Assembly: GCF_040739495.1 (NCBI RefSeq)
Contig: NZ_CP145263.1
Location: 1,860,001-1,924,000, forward strand
DNA length: 64,000 bases
Reading direction: 5' to 3'
Source: Staphylococcus capitis subsp. capitis
GTDB lineage: Bacteria > Bacillota > Bacilli > Staphylococcales > Staphylococcaceae
The notes below the pieces were generated by a model. The model searched no databases, had not been told where the DNA came from, and worked only from the letters and a program-made list of their open reading frames with translations. Both the position numbers and the translations under genes were made by a program. Shown piece by piece: positions 44,837 to 56,132 of this stretch (its first letter is position 1; each line of letters starts with the position of its first letter).

Positions 44837-44844
44837 AATTAATT
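44837..44844. repeat. 8-bp target duplication, right copy
   Basis: AATTAATT directly follows the right end of the third IS431 and equals the 8 bp before the first IS431 (27650-27657). Confidence 0.75.
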
Positions 44845-45126
44845 TATATTTCAAACTTTTGAAGAACACTAATAATTACTATAGTGATCTTAAATATTTA
44901 ATAATATGATTGCCAAAAACAAGAAGAAATAGTTGGTGTAACTTTTAGATTTCATGAAATAGCTTATTAAATTAACGAAATCATACAGTTAGGAATTCAA
45001 AATTATCTCAATTTTTTATTTTTTCACACAAAAGAACCATATATTATAATTTACGCATTAACCACCAAAATCTCCAATACATACTATATGATATATACAT
45101 AATCAATTAATTGGAGGTGCTTTTAA

Positions 45127-45189
45127 ATGTTCATCTTTGATTTATTAAAAAAAGGAATTCAATTCTTTAAAGACGTATTTGGTAAATAA
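45127..45189 (+). CDS. 20-residue PSM-alpha-like amphipathic peptide
   Basis: ATG at 45127 behind GGAGGTG (45113-45119) encodes MFIFDLLKK then GIQFFKDVFGK. Leu, Ile and Phe fall on one helical face and Lys and Asp on the other. There is no signal peptide. It shares the FIxxLxKKxIxFFKxxFG pattern with the next peptide at 45444, PSM-epsilon of S. epidermidis and warnericin RK of S. warneri. Such peptides lyse membranes and are exported by the Pmt transporter. A strong terminator follows. Confidence 0.85.
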   Translation: MFIFDLLKKGIQFFKDVFGK

Positions 45190-45207
45190 TATTTTTGAGT
45201 AGTAGCG

Positions 45208-45237
45208 GTACCCTTCTTCAATGAAGGGTACTTTTTT
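45208..45237 (+). terminator. Terminator of the first PSM-like gene
   Basis: GTACCCTTC and GAAGGGTAC pair around a 6-base loop and are followed by six T. Confidence 0.9.
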
Positions 45238-45443
45238 AGATAATAAATTCCTAGTATTCTTATAATGTATATTGAATAAATTTGTTATTATTTTTCAAAA
45301 TTAACAGAAAAGAATTCAAAGTTATGAATTATAAACTAAAAAAGTACATTTATGAATGTTTTTTTACTACTTTTGAAATAATTAACTAAAATAACTCAGA
45401 TAATAATATACTACAGTTAACAAATACATAGGAGGTGAGTCAA

Positions 45444-45512
45444 ATGTTCATCGTTAACTTAATCAAAAAAGCAATCGAATTCTTCAAAGGTTTATTCGGT
45501 AACAAAAAATAA
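45444..45512 (+). CDS. 22-residue PSM-epsilon/warnericin RK-like peptide
   Basis: ATG at 45444 behind GGAGGTGAG encodes MFIVNLIKKAIEFF followed by KGLFGNKK. Over its length it closely parallels warnericin RK (a 22-residue anti-Legionella peptide of S. warneri, which also has LIKKA, FFKGLFGNK) and S. epidermidis PSM-epsilon. It is cationic, amphipathic and leaderless. It has its own promoter region and terminator, so the two peptides are separate transcription units, probably Agr-controlled. Confidence 0.92.
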   Translation: MFIVNLIKKAIEFFKGLFGNKK

Positions 45513-45523
45513 TTAATTATCTT

Positions 45524-45550
45524 CCCCTCTTTTAATAGAGGGGCTTTTTT
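45524..45550 (+). terminator. Terminator of the second PSM-like gene
   Basis: CCCCTCT and AGAGGGG pair around a 6-base loop and are followed by six T. Confidence 0.88.
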
Positions 45551-45665
45551 ATTTCATTTATAAATAACTCTTATAAAAATTTACGTTAATTTTAAATTAG
45601 ATTTAAAGATTTTGGGTAAAGAAAAGTTGTCACAATAAAAACATTAATTTAGTAGTGAAATTTTA

Positions 45666-46202
45666 ATGAAGAAATTTTTTGCCGTATTGTTATCAAGCTT
45701 TTTGGTACTAAGTGCATGTGGTCATAGTGATCATTCTGATAAAAAAGATTCAGATAAGAGTAGCTCAAAATCAGAATCTAAAAAGTCGAATAAAAAAGAT
45801 TCAAAGGGAGATAAAAAAGTTAATAATGCTAAAGATGACATTAAAGATAGTAAATTAGGTAAGAAAAACCAAGATAAAAGTTCAAAGAGTAAAGATTCAA
45901 AACCTAAGAATAAACAAGCTAATCAACAATCATCTAAAAGCTCATCACAAGCAAATAATACTTCAAATCAACCTCAAAACAATAATAATGCTAATAACGC
46001 TAACAATAGTAACGGCAACAATCAAAATTCTTATAACAATCAAGCTAATTCACAAAATCAACAACAAAATCAAACTAATAATACGCAACAAAACAACCCA
46101 CAAAATCAACAACAATATTCAAATGGCAACAACCAAGCTACAAATAATAGCCAAGGCATGAATAACTCACAAGGACAAACAAATACTAATAGAGGATTTT
46201 AG
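45666..46202 (+). CDS. Asn/Gln-rich lipoprotein
   Basis: A 178-residue lipoprotein. The signal peptide ends in LVLSAC with lipobox Cys18. The rest is low complexity: a Lys/Ser/Asp-rich half (residues 20-90) and an Asn/Gln-rich half (residues 90-178, with repeated NQQ, NNN and QNN). No folded domain is visible. It should be tethered outside the membrane; the Asn/Gln tract could self-associate. No ribosome site of the usual strength was seen, only AGTGAAATTTTA, so the expression level is unclear. Confidence 0.8.
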   Translation: MKKFFAVLLSSFLVLSACGHSDHSDKKDSDKSSSKSESKKSNKKDSKGDKKVNNAKDDIKDSKLGKKNQDKSSKSKDSKPKNKQANQQSSKSSSQANNTSNQPQNNNNANNANNSNGNNQNSYNNQANSQNQQQNQTNNTQQNNPQNQQQYSNGNNQATNNSQGMNNSQGQTNTNRGF

Positions 46203-46209
46203 AATCATA

Positions 46210-46254
46210 AAAAGTCATGAATGCTATAATTTTACTTAGCATTCATGACTTTTA
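46210..46254. terminator. Terminator between the lipoprotein and acetyltransferase genes
   Basis: AAAGTCATGAATGCT and AGCATTCATGACTTT form a 15-bp stem followed by T-rich DNA in both directions. Confidence 0.88.
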
Positions 46255-46324
46255 TTATAAATAAATTAATTTTTCAATTTAAAATTAACATTCATTATTT
46301 AAGCCGAACCTAAAAATCACTTAA

Positions 46325-46756
46325 TTATATCTTCAGATAATAAATAGGATAGTCTCTGCCTTGTTCATCTTTAAGAGCTTCTTTATGTTTTTTGAAACCA
46401 TTCTTTTGATAGAACTTAACCGCGTTATTATTATCTTTATTAACTTCGACATACCTTACTTTATCCTCATGAATTAGAGTTTGAAGTATTTTAGTTCCAT
46501 AGCCCTTTCTAAAATACTTAGGATCTATAAATAACATTTCTAAATTTTGGTCATTTGTACCTGAAAATCCAATAATTTCATCTTCATCACACCAAAAATA
46601 AGCTTCAACATAATTTAAGTAATTTGGTATTTCAGTTTTCAACTCTAATCTATCTTTTTCTTTTAAGAAATCATGAGTACTTATTACAGACTTCTCCCAA
46701 ATATCTAAGACCTTATGATAATCTTTTTGCCCAATTTTTCTTCTAATTAATGTCAT
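46325..46756 (-). CDS. GNAT-family N-acetyltransferase
   Basis: A 143-residue GNAT enzyme with the acetyl-CoA loop FIDPKYFRKGYGTKILQTLI (residues 77-96) and the end NNNAVKFYQKNGFKKHKE. It resembles YjaB/ElaA-type small acetyltransferases. The substrate is unknown. It is divergent from nothing nearby; it lies between the lipoprotein terminator and tmRNA. Confidence 0.88.
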   Translation of the reverse strand: MTLIRRKIGQKDYHKVLDIWEKSVISTHDFLKEKDRLELKTEIPNYLNYVEAYFWCDEDEIIGFSGTNDQNLEMLFIDPKYFRKGYGTKILQTLIHEDKVRYVEVNKDNNNAVKFYQKNGFKKHKEALKDEQGRDYPIYYLKI

Positions 46757-46851
46757 ATGAATTCCTCTAATCTTTTAAAAAATACAGTTAATTAAAATAT
46801 TACATATAACAAACAAAACCCACAACCATATAGGCTGCGGGTTCAATAATA

Positions 46852-47210
46852 TGGAGACGGCGGGATTCGAACCCGCGTCCAGAGGTCCTGATACACACCT
46901 TTCTACGTGTGTAGTCTATTGATTCATTTCGCATAATAGTAAGCAATAGACAACCAGTATTATGCTAGTTTGATTAGTATTCATCTAAACAGACTTCAAA
47001 CGGCAGTGTTTAGCATATCCTACTAGGGTTGAATCGCGTTAACAGCACGTAGGAGATGCTGTTAGGCGATGCAGTGTGCTATTACGCAGCTACTGCGAAA
47101 TTATTGTTTGATTTGTCAGTTATATTTACTGAAATGTGTTGATATCGGAGACAACCCTCCGACACGCTTAGTGTGCTCGAGGGACCCCTGTCGAATCCAA
47201 AAACGCCCCC
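46852..47210 (-). ncRNA. ssrA: tmRNA
   Basis: On the minus strand the RNA starts GGGGGCGTTTTTGGATTCGA with the conserved GATTCGACAGGGGTCCC and ends GGGTTCGAATCCCGCCGTCT followed by CCA. The tRNA-like acceptor arms pair, and the T-arm GGTTCGAATCC is clear. The tag frame at 47082-47117 encodes DKSNNNFAVAA followed by TAA, the staphylococcal proteolysis tag. With SmpB, encoded upstream, it rescues stalled ribosomes. The terminal CCA is part of the match; a further CCA is not encoded. Confidence 0.97.
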
Positions 47211-47328
47211 GAAATAATATTAATGACAACTTTTAATACAAACAATTTGGTATGACTCTATGTGTCATCATTTAAATAACAACATTATTAATCATACCAA
47301 ATGGCACCCGTTTAAGCAATACACTTGC

Positions 47329-47799
47329 TTAGTAACGGGCTTTTATCGCACGATCAACATCACGTTTCATCGCTTTATCTTTTAAAGCTTGACGTTTGTC
47401 ATGAATTTTCTTACCTCGCGCAACACCCAATAAAACTTTACATTGTCCATGTTTTAAATAAAGTTTTAATGGGATTAATGAATAACCAATCTCTCGTGTA
47501 CGTTCTCCCAATTTAATAATTTCTCGCTTATGCAATAATAATTTACGAGAGCGCAAAGGATCATGATTAAATCTATTACCTTCTTCATATGGGGCAATAT
47601 GCATATTATTTAAATACATTTCACCACGTTTAACTTGAGCATAACTATCCTTCAAGTTCGCACTACCACTACGTATAGACTTGATTTCGGTACCTTGCAA
47701 TGCAATACCCGCTTCAACCGTAGCTTCAATATTATAATCATGTCTTGCTTTACGGTTCTCCGCTAATGTGCCTGGTGATTTAGTTTTTTTCTTAGCCAT
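47329..47799 (-). CDS. smpB: SsrA-binding protein SmpB
   Basis: A 156-residue Smp[21 protein letters not shown] at the start, [18 protein letters not shown], and the basic C-terminal tail that enters the ribosome mRNA channel ([19 protein letters not shown]). It binds tmRNA, encoded 118 bp downstream on the same strand. It follows rnr by 24 bp, so rnr-smpB-ssrA is a trans-translation and RNA-decay unit. Confidence 0.97.
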   Translation of the reverse strand: MAKKKTKSPGTLAENRKARHDYNIEATVEAGIALQGTEIKSIRSGSANLKDSYAQVKRGEMYLNNMHIAPYEEGNRFNHDPLRSRKLLLHKREIIKLGERTREIGYSLIPLKLYLKHGQCKVLLGVARGKKIHDKRQALKDKAMKRDVDRAIKARY

Positions 47800-47823
47800 T
47801 CATATTCACCTCATCTTTGATGA

Positions 47824-50199
47824 CTATTTTTTCTTACGACGTGATTTCTTTTTCACGCTTTTATCTTTATAGAATGGTTTATGATTTGTTTTACCTTGTT
47901 TATCTTTTTTACGTGCATTCTTACCTTTACGTTGTTTACGTTTCTTTTTATTGCCTTTGCTATTATCGTCTTTAGACTTATCTAATGACTTACCACGTGT
48001 TTTAGCCTGAATTGTTTTACCTCGTGCTGGACGTTGGGATTTATCATTTTTAGGTAAAGGCATACCCACAATTTGAAAATCAATCATCCGTTCGTCTACA
48101 TCAACATGAGTGACTTTAACTTTCACTTCATCACCAATACGGAATACCTTCGCTTGGCGTTCACCTATTAGAGCCATTTGACGTTCATCAAAATTATAGT
48201 AATCATCAGACATATTAGCAATATGAACCATACCTTCAATTGTATTTGGCAATTCAATAAACATACCAAAGTTAGCAACTGAACTAATGATACCTTCAAA
48301 TTCATCACCAATATGTTGAATCATATATTCAGCTTTTTTCAATTCATCTGTATCACGTTCTGCCTCGATAGCACGACGCTCTCGTTGAGATGTGTGTTCA
48401 GCAAGTTCTGGCAACGTATCTTCCCAATGGCGTAATTCCTTCTTATCCATAGAGTTCTCAATTAAATATTTACGAATTAATCTATGAACCGTTAAATCAG
48501 GATAACGACGAATTGGAGATGTAAAGTGTGTATAGTACTCGGCAGATAAACCGAAATGTCCTAGATTTACATCATCATAATGTGCTTGTTGCATTGAACG
48601 TAACATCATCGTTGAAATCACCATTTGCTCTGGTCGACCTTCAACTTCTTCTTGAATATTTTGTAAAGTAGTAGGATGAATATCTTCACCAGTACCTTTA
48701 ATCATAATACCGAAATTAGTAATAAAGTCGAAGAATTGTCTTAAGCGATCTGACTTAGGTTGTTCGTGTACACGGTAAATAAATGGTACTTCCATTTTAT
48801 TAAAATGTTCCGCCACTGTTTCATTAGCGGCTAGCATGAATGATTCAATTAAACGTTCACCTTCACCACGTTCACGCATTTGAACATCTGTAGGAATACC
48901 TTCTTCATTTACAAGCACTTTAGCTTCGTTAATATCAAAGTCAATTTCACCACGGCGACGGCGCATTTGGATTAAACGATGAGATAAATCTTGCGCTAAA
49001 TCAAGCATTGGCGTCAACTCTTTATATTGTGCACGTACTTGAGGATCTTGGTCTGTAATAATCTTATTTACAGCATCATAAGTCATACGATAATTAGAAT
49101 GAATCACGCTATCGAATATTTCATGTTTAACGACTTCACCGCGAGCATTAATTTCCATACGACAACTTAGCGTTAAACGATCAACTTCAGGATTCAATGA
49201 ACAAATACCATTACTTAGACGATGAGGAATCATTGGAATAACTCGGTCTACTAAATATACGCTTGTCGCTCTAACATATGCTTCCTTGTCTAAAGCTGAA
49301 TCTTCTTTCACGTAGTAACTTACGTCTGCGATACTTACAGTTAACTCAGTATTACCGTTCTTCAATTTCTTAACTGCTATGGCATCGTCCAAGTCTTTAG
49401 CATCTGCGCCATCAATCGTTATAGTTAAATCATTTCTTAAATCACGGCGACCTTCAATTTCAGATGGTGCAATTTCTTCAGGCACATCTTCCGCTTCTTT
49501 AAGCACGTTATCTGGAAACTCAATCTCAATTCCATGTTGGTAAATAATAGATAAAATATCTACACCGGGATCATTTTTATGACCTAGTATTGCTGAAATA
49601 TGACCTTCTGGGTTATCTGTACCATCAGCGTATTTAGTAATCTGAACAAGTACTTTATGGCCATCTACAGCGCCCAAACTTTGACCTTTAGGAATAAAGA
49701 TATCTTGCATAATTCGTTTATCATCTGGGATAACAAAACCGAAATGTTTAGCTTCACTATATGTTCCTACCACTTGAGTGACAGAATGTTTCTCAATAGA
49801 TTTAACTTCTCCTTCAACTTTACCTTTATGTTCCCCTCTAGATTTTTGAATCTCTACAATGACTGTATCGCCATCTAAAGCTCTGTTAATTTTAGTTGGA
49901 GGAATGAAGATATCTTCCATTTCATCATCTTCAGGTCGAAGAAAAGCGAATCCTTTCTTATTCTGACTTAATGTTCCTTTAATTAATTTTGAATTGGACT
50001 TACTTGATTCTTTTCTTTGGTATCTATCTGTCTTAGTTCGTTCGATTAAACCCGTTTGTTCTAGTTCAACGAGCACCTTAATTAAATCTCTAAATGAGTC
50101 GGCACTATTTAAACCTAACGCATCTTGAAAATCTGACACTGACATGGGTTCATAGTCAGGTTGTTTAATTATTTCTTCGATGGATTGCTTTAAATTCAT
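47824..50199 (-). CDS. rnr: Ribonuclease R
   Basis: A 791-residue RNase R: N-terminal HTH, two cold-shock domains, the RNB catalytic domain (DAKDLDDAIAVKK with the Mg2+-binding aspartates near residue 270-280, ATSVYLVDRVIPMIPH, HFTSPIRRYPDL) and a C-terminal S1 domain followed by a long basic tail (from about residue 715, nearly all Lys/Arg/Gly/Asn). It degrades structured RNA 3' to 5' and acts with SmpB-tmRNA in clearing faulty mRNA. Genes est and secG are upstream on the same strand. Confidence 0.97.
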   Translation of the reverse strand: MNLKQSIEEIIKQPDYEPMSVSDFQDALGLNSADSFRDLIKVLVELEQTGLIERTKTDRYQRKESSKSNSKLIKGTLSQNKKGFAFLRPEDDEMEDIFIPPTKINRALDGDTVIVEIQKSRGEHKGKVEGEVKSIEKHSVTQVVGTYSEAKHFGFVIPDDKRIMQDIFIPKGQSLGAVDGHKVLVQITKYADGTDNPEGHISAILGHKNDPGVDILSIIYQHGIEIEFPDNVLKEAEDVPEEIAPSEIEGRRDLRNDLTITIDGADAKDLDDAIAVKKLKNGNTELTVSIADVSYYVKEDSALDKEAYVRATSVYLVDRVIPMIPHRLSNGICSLNPEVDRLTLSCRMEINARGEVVKHEIFDSVIHSNYRMTYDAVNKIITDQDPQVRAQYKELTPMLDLAQDLSHRLIQMRRRRGEIDFDINEAKVLVNEEGIPTDVQMRERGEGERLIESFMLAANETVAEHFNKMEVPFIYRVHEQPKSDRLRQFFDFITNFGIMIKGTGEDIHPTTLQNIQEEVEGRPEQMVISTMMLRSMQQAHYDDVNLGHFGLSAEYYTHFTSPIRRYPDLTVHRLIRKYLIENSMDKKELRHWEDTLPELAEHTSQRERRAIEAERDTDELKKAEYMIQHIGDEFEGIISSVANFGMFIELPNTIEGMVHIANMSDDYYNFDERQMALIGERQAKVFRIGDEVKVKVTHVDVDERMIDFQIVGMPLPKNDKSQRPARGKTIQAKTRGKSLDKSKDDNSKGNKKKRKQRKGKNARKKDKQGKTNHKPFYKDKSVKKKSRRKKK

Positions 50200-50229
50200 T
50201 ATGCCCCTCCTTTCTTACTTTTAAATTTA

Positions 50230-50970
50230 TTATTCTGTCCAATCTAATGATTCTAAAAATTGATATACATCTTCAAAAACTTGTTCTTTTTCTTTATCAA
50301 TTGTAATCACATGCCCTGATTCATGATACCATTTGATATCTTTTTCTTCAGAATCAACATGTTCAAATATATAATTTGCTGATTGAGGATCAATCATTTT
50401 ATCTTGCTCTGCTTGAATAACAAGGATAGGTTCAATAACCTCGTCCACTTGTTCCTTACCACGAAGTAAAGTTTCACTTAGTTCTTTAAGCGTCTCAGTA
50501 GGATGGAAGTCTTCCATTTCTTTATCAATCGTTTCTTGATCTTTGCCTTCATATTTTTTAAAATTACGCGCATAATCAAGGAAACCATCATAAATAGTGT
50601 CTGCCGTTTTACCTTCCATAGGAGCGCACATCGTTACAATACCCTTCACATCTCGATTTAAGCTTAATTTCAATGCGAAGACCCCGCCTAGTGATAAACC
50701 AGCTACTGCTATTTCATCATAGCCTTGTTCAACTAGGTAGTCATAACCATCTAAAACATCCTTAAACCATACATAAGGGCTAGATTTTAAAATTTCCTCC
50801 GGCGGTGCTGCATGCCCTTCATATTGAGGTGCATAAGATGTATAACCCTTTTTCTGAAGATAACGACCTAATTGTCTCACATCAGCTGAATTGCCAGTGA
50901 AACCATGTAACAATAACACAGCTCGTTTTCCTTCTTCAAAAAAGAATGGTCTTGGTAGTTTAATTTGCAT
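50230..50970 (-). CDS. est: Carboxylesterase (alpha/beta hydrolase)
   Basis: A 246-residue Est30-type carboxylesterase. The nucleophile is Ser93 in AGLSLGG, the acid is in AEQDKMIDP, and the histidine is in YHESGHVITID. The oxyanion segment is LLHGFTGNS. It hydrolyses short-chain esters in the cytoplasm; its natural substrate is unknown. Place between secG and rnr is conserved in staphylococci. Confidence 0.93.
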   Translation of the reverse strand: MQIKLPRPFFFEEGKRAVLLLHGFTGNSADVRQLGRYLQKKGYTSYAPQYEGHAAPPEEILKSSPYVWFKDVLDGYDYLVEQGYDEIAVAGLSLGGVFALKLSLNRDVKGIVTMCAPMEGKTADTIYDGFLDYARNFKKYEGKDQETIDKEMEDFHPTETLKELSETLLRGKEQVDEVIEPILVIQAEQDKMIDPQSANYIFEHVDSEEKDIKWYHESGHVITIDKEKEQVFEDVYQFLESLDWTE

Positions 50971-51151
50971 GGTTAGAATCCCTCTCCCTTTTTATTGAGA
51001 ACTCATTACTTTATTTCAATCTTGTCTAATTTCAACTTGCTATTAGCAAATTTCTCACTTAACTAAAAAATTTAATGATACATATTAAGCGTCTTTGAAC
51101 TATTCCCTTATATATGGGTATCAAAAACATCAATATTATATATTATAAAAT

Positions 51152-51245
51152 AAAAAAGCCCGACAAGTATATCGTCGGACTCAGGCTGATAGCATATGTG
51201 AATGATTGCACTTCTTAGTTAATCACATCTTCTATCAGACTTGGT
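51152..51245 (-). terminator. Structured 3' region and terminator downstream of secG
   Basis: On the minus strand, after the secG stop there is a stem CTGATAG...CTATCAG (51232-51238 with 51186-51192) with more pairing inside (GATGTGA/TCACAT). A terminator GTCCGAC...GTCGGGC with a T6 run follows at 51152-51180. The first stem is not needed for termination and could be a small RNA or mRNA-stability element. The rest of the 50,971-51,283 interval is AT-rich with no gene. Confidence 0.7.
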
Positions 51246-51283
51246 TAAGATTCATTTACTTCATTAATACATTATCTTATGGC

Positions 51284-51565
<282 letters not shown>

Positions 51566-51585
51566 CTATTAAAGTTATCAAACTT

Positions 51586-52053
51586 CTATCTATTAAAAGT
51601 ACTTTTTCTAGCTATCGAAACAACTAGCATATAAATTGCTAAAATTATAGAGCCAATCACAACAATGAGTATAGGTAAGACTGCGATAACATTTTTAACA
51701 TCTAAAATCGCTTGAACAAACATATATAAATTAACAAGTGTGAATAATGCATTGGAAACATATACTGCAAACATGAACCACCATAAATATGGATGACGAT
51801 TCCAAAGTGCCACTACTCCCGCTAAGTAGGCAAGAATGTACATTACACCTGTATATCTATCACTATTTAAAATATTATGTACTGCATTGTTAGAAGTCTT
51901 TTGACCGGCTAAAGATAACAATGATTTAGCTGTTGTCTCATCTAGAACTACAAAATGATGAATAATCAATAAAATACAAAATATGAAAGAGCTAATTGCT
52001 ATTAAACGTCCAGATCTTTTTTCTCTCGCGTTTGAGTCTGTGATATCTGTCAT
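51586..52053 (-). CDS. Four-helix membrane protein, unknown function
   Basis: A 155-residue protein with a short polar N-terminus and four hydrophobic helices (about residues 17-37, 70-86, 90-113 and 122-148). No family recognised. It is conserved in position between eno and secG in staphylococci. The ribosome site AAAAGGAGTACC is good. Confidence 0.7.
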   Translation of the reverse strand: MTDITDSNAREKRSGRLIAISSFIFCILLIIHHFVVLDETTAKSLLSLAGQKTSNNAVHNILNSDRYTGVMYILAYLAGVVALWNRHPYLWWFMFAVYVSNALFTLVNLYMFVQAILDVKNVIAVLPILIVVIGSIILAIYMLVVSIARKSTFNR

Positions 52054-52139
52054 AATGGTACTCCTTTTTAAATTACTTTAACTATTATATCAGTTTAAGG
52101 AGGTAAATTAAACGTGAAGCTACGTAATTAAAGTATTAA

Positions 52140-52175
52140 AAAGACCCGCTACAGCCTCAACTCTGTAACGGGTCT
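52140..52175 (-). terminator. Terminator of the glycolytic operon
   Basis: On the minus strand GACCCGTTACAG and CTGTAGCGGGTC pair around AGTTGAGG and are followed by T5. It lies 67 bp after the eno stop. A second small hairpin, CTTTAGG...CCTAAAG, lies just before it (52182-52204). Confidence 0.88.
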
Positions 52176-52241
52176 ACAAGTTCTTTAGGGCGTGAAACCT
52201 AAAGATTAAAGCGTGAACTCATTTATTTAATGATAGAGATA

Positions 52242-53588
<1,347 letters not shown>

Positions 53589-53682
53589 CTATTTATAACT
53601 TTATTAAAATAATTTATTAGCAAGAATGTGAAATTCGGGAGTACTCAATTTCCTCCCTAAATTTAACACTTAAAAATCTGAA

Positions 53683-55200
53683 TTAGTGATTAATTAATGA
53701 TTCACCAGTCATATCAGAAGGTTGTTCTACATTTAACAAGTCTAATAATGTAGGAGCTAAATCTCCTAAACGACCTGTTTCACGTAATGTTACGCCTTCT
53801 TTAGTTACAATCACTGGAACAGGGTTTGTAGTATGTGTAGTCATTGGTTCATCATCATCTGTTAACACTTGATCAGAGTTACCATGGTCTGCAGTGATGA
53901 TTGCATGACCATCCATTTCAAGAATTTTATCAACAACTTCTCCTAGACATTCATCTACAGCTTCAATTGCCTTAATTGTAGGTTCAAGCATACCACTGTG
54001 TCCTACCATATCAGGATTAGCAAAGTTTAAAAGAATTAAATCTAAATCACCTTTGTCTAATTCCTCTAAAAGAGCATCTTTAACTTCATAAGCACTCATT
54101 TCAGGTTTTAAATCGTATGTCGCAACTTTTGGAGAATCAATTAATCTACGACGCTCTCCTTCGAATTCATCGTTACGACCACCACTCATAAAGTAAGTAA
54201 CATGAGGATACTTTTCAGTTTCAGCAATACGTAGTTGTTTTAAGTTATTATTCTGAGCCACTTCACCGATGGTATTGTGTAAATCAACTTTTTCAAAGAC
54301 GATCTCAGCATCTACATCATCGTTGTATTTAGTGAATGTTGCATAGAATAAATCTTTAACTTGTTCAACTTCGAAACCATCAAATGCTTGATTAGTGAAA
54401 ATTTCTGAAAGTTGAGCTGCTCTATCAGGACGGAAGTTATAGAATACAACTGCATCACCATCATTGACACCATTATTTTGATTCTCAATGATAAATGGTT
54501 CAACGAACTCATCAGTAACATCATTGTTGTAATTAGCTTCTACACCTTCTTTTGCTGAAGCATACGTTGGACCTTCAAAGTTACGGATAGCATTATAAGC
54601 TTTTTGTTCACGATCCCAACGTTTATCGCGGTCCATTGCATAATAGCGTCCTGATACTGAAGCGAATTGGCCAACGCCTAATTCTTTGAACTTAGCTTCA
54701 GTTTCTTCAATATATTTTAGTGCAGATTTTTGATCTACATCACGTCCATCTAAGAAAGCATGAACATAAACTTTGTCTACACCTTGTTTTTTAGCTAATT
54801 CTAAGATTGCAAATAAATGTTTATAGTGACTGTGAACACCGCCATCTGATAATAGACCAAATACGTGTAGTGCTGAATTGTTATCTTTAACATGTTTAAC
54901 AGCGTTATTTAATACATCATTTTCGTAGAAATCTCCATCTTCGATAGATTTATTAATGCGAGTTAAACTTTGATAAACAATACGACCGGCACCAATATTC
55001 ATATGACCTACTTCTGAGTTACCCATTTGGCCTTCTGGAAGACCAACATCTAAACCACTTGCTTCAATTTGTGTGGTTGGATATTTATCATAATAGCGAT
55101 CAAAATTAGGCTTGTTTGCTAATTTTACAGCGTTACCATGTTCACTTTCACGATTTGCAAAACCATCTAAAATGATTAAGGCAGTTGGTTTTTTAGCCAT
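53683..55200 (-). CDS. gpmI: 2,3-bisphosphoglycerate-independent phosphoglycerate mutase
   Basis: A 505-residue Mn2+-dependent iPGM of the alkaline-phosphatase superfamily. The phosphoserine is Ser62 in [16 protein letters not shown]; metal sites appear in [19 protein letters not shown], and the C-terminal [12 protein letters not shown] and ITADHGNSD. It interconverts 3- and 2-phosphoglycerate. Its start is 3 bp from the tpiA stop, so the two are coupled. Confidence 0.97.
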   Translation of the reverse strand: MAKKPTALIILDGFANRESEHGNAVKLANKPNFDRYYDKYPTTQIEASGLDVGLPEGQMGNSEVGHMNIGAGRIVYQSLTRINKSIEDGDFYENDVLNNAVKHVKDNNSALHVFGLLSDGGVHSHYKHLFAILELAKKQGVDKVYVHAFLDGRDVDQKSALKYIEETEAKFKELGVGQFASVSGRYYAMDRDKRWDREQKAYNAIRNFEGPTYASAKEGVEANYNNDVTDEFVEPFIIENQNNGVNDGDAVVFYNFRPDRAAQLSEIFTNQAFDGFEVEQVKDLFYATFTKYNDDVDAEIVFEKVDLHNTIGEVAQNNNLKQLRIAETEKYPHVTYFMSGGRNDEFEGERRRLIDSPKVATYDLKPEMSAYEVKDALLEELDKGDLDLILLNFANPDMVGHSGMLEPTIKAIEAVDECLGEVVDKILEMDGHAIITADHGNSDQVLTDDDEPMTTHTTNPVPVIVTKEGVTLRETGRLGDLAPTLLDLLNVEQPSDMTGESLINH

Positions 55201-55202
55201 AA

Positions 55203-55964
<762 letters not shown>

Positions 55965-56132
55965 TCATTACACTCCTTAATAATTAGTGTTAAATTTAAA
56001 AATTTGTATGATAATAAATTTTAGTAACGATTGATAGGTTAGATAGAGAAAGCATACAAAAGCTTTCACTTATCTTTTTACCACATCATTGCATTTAAAA
56101 ACTTGCACCTTGACTAGGCTAGGTAAATTTAA

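Noticed and set aside
44837..45110. Possible decayed gene (frame with QEEIVGVTFRFHEIAY)
   Set aside because: Only 17 codons are readable and no family could be recognised; too little to call.
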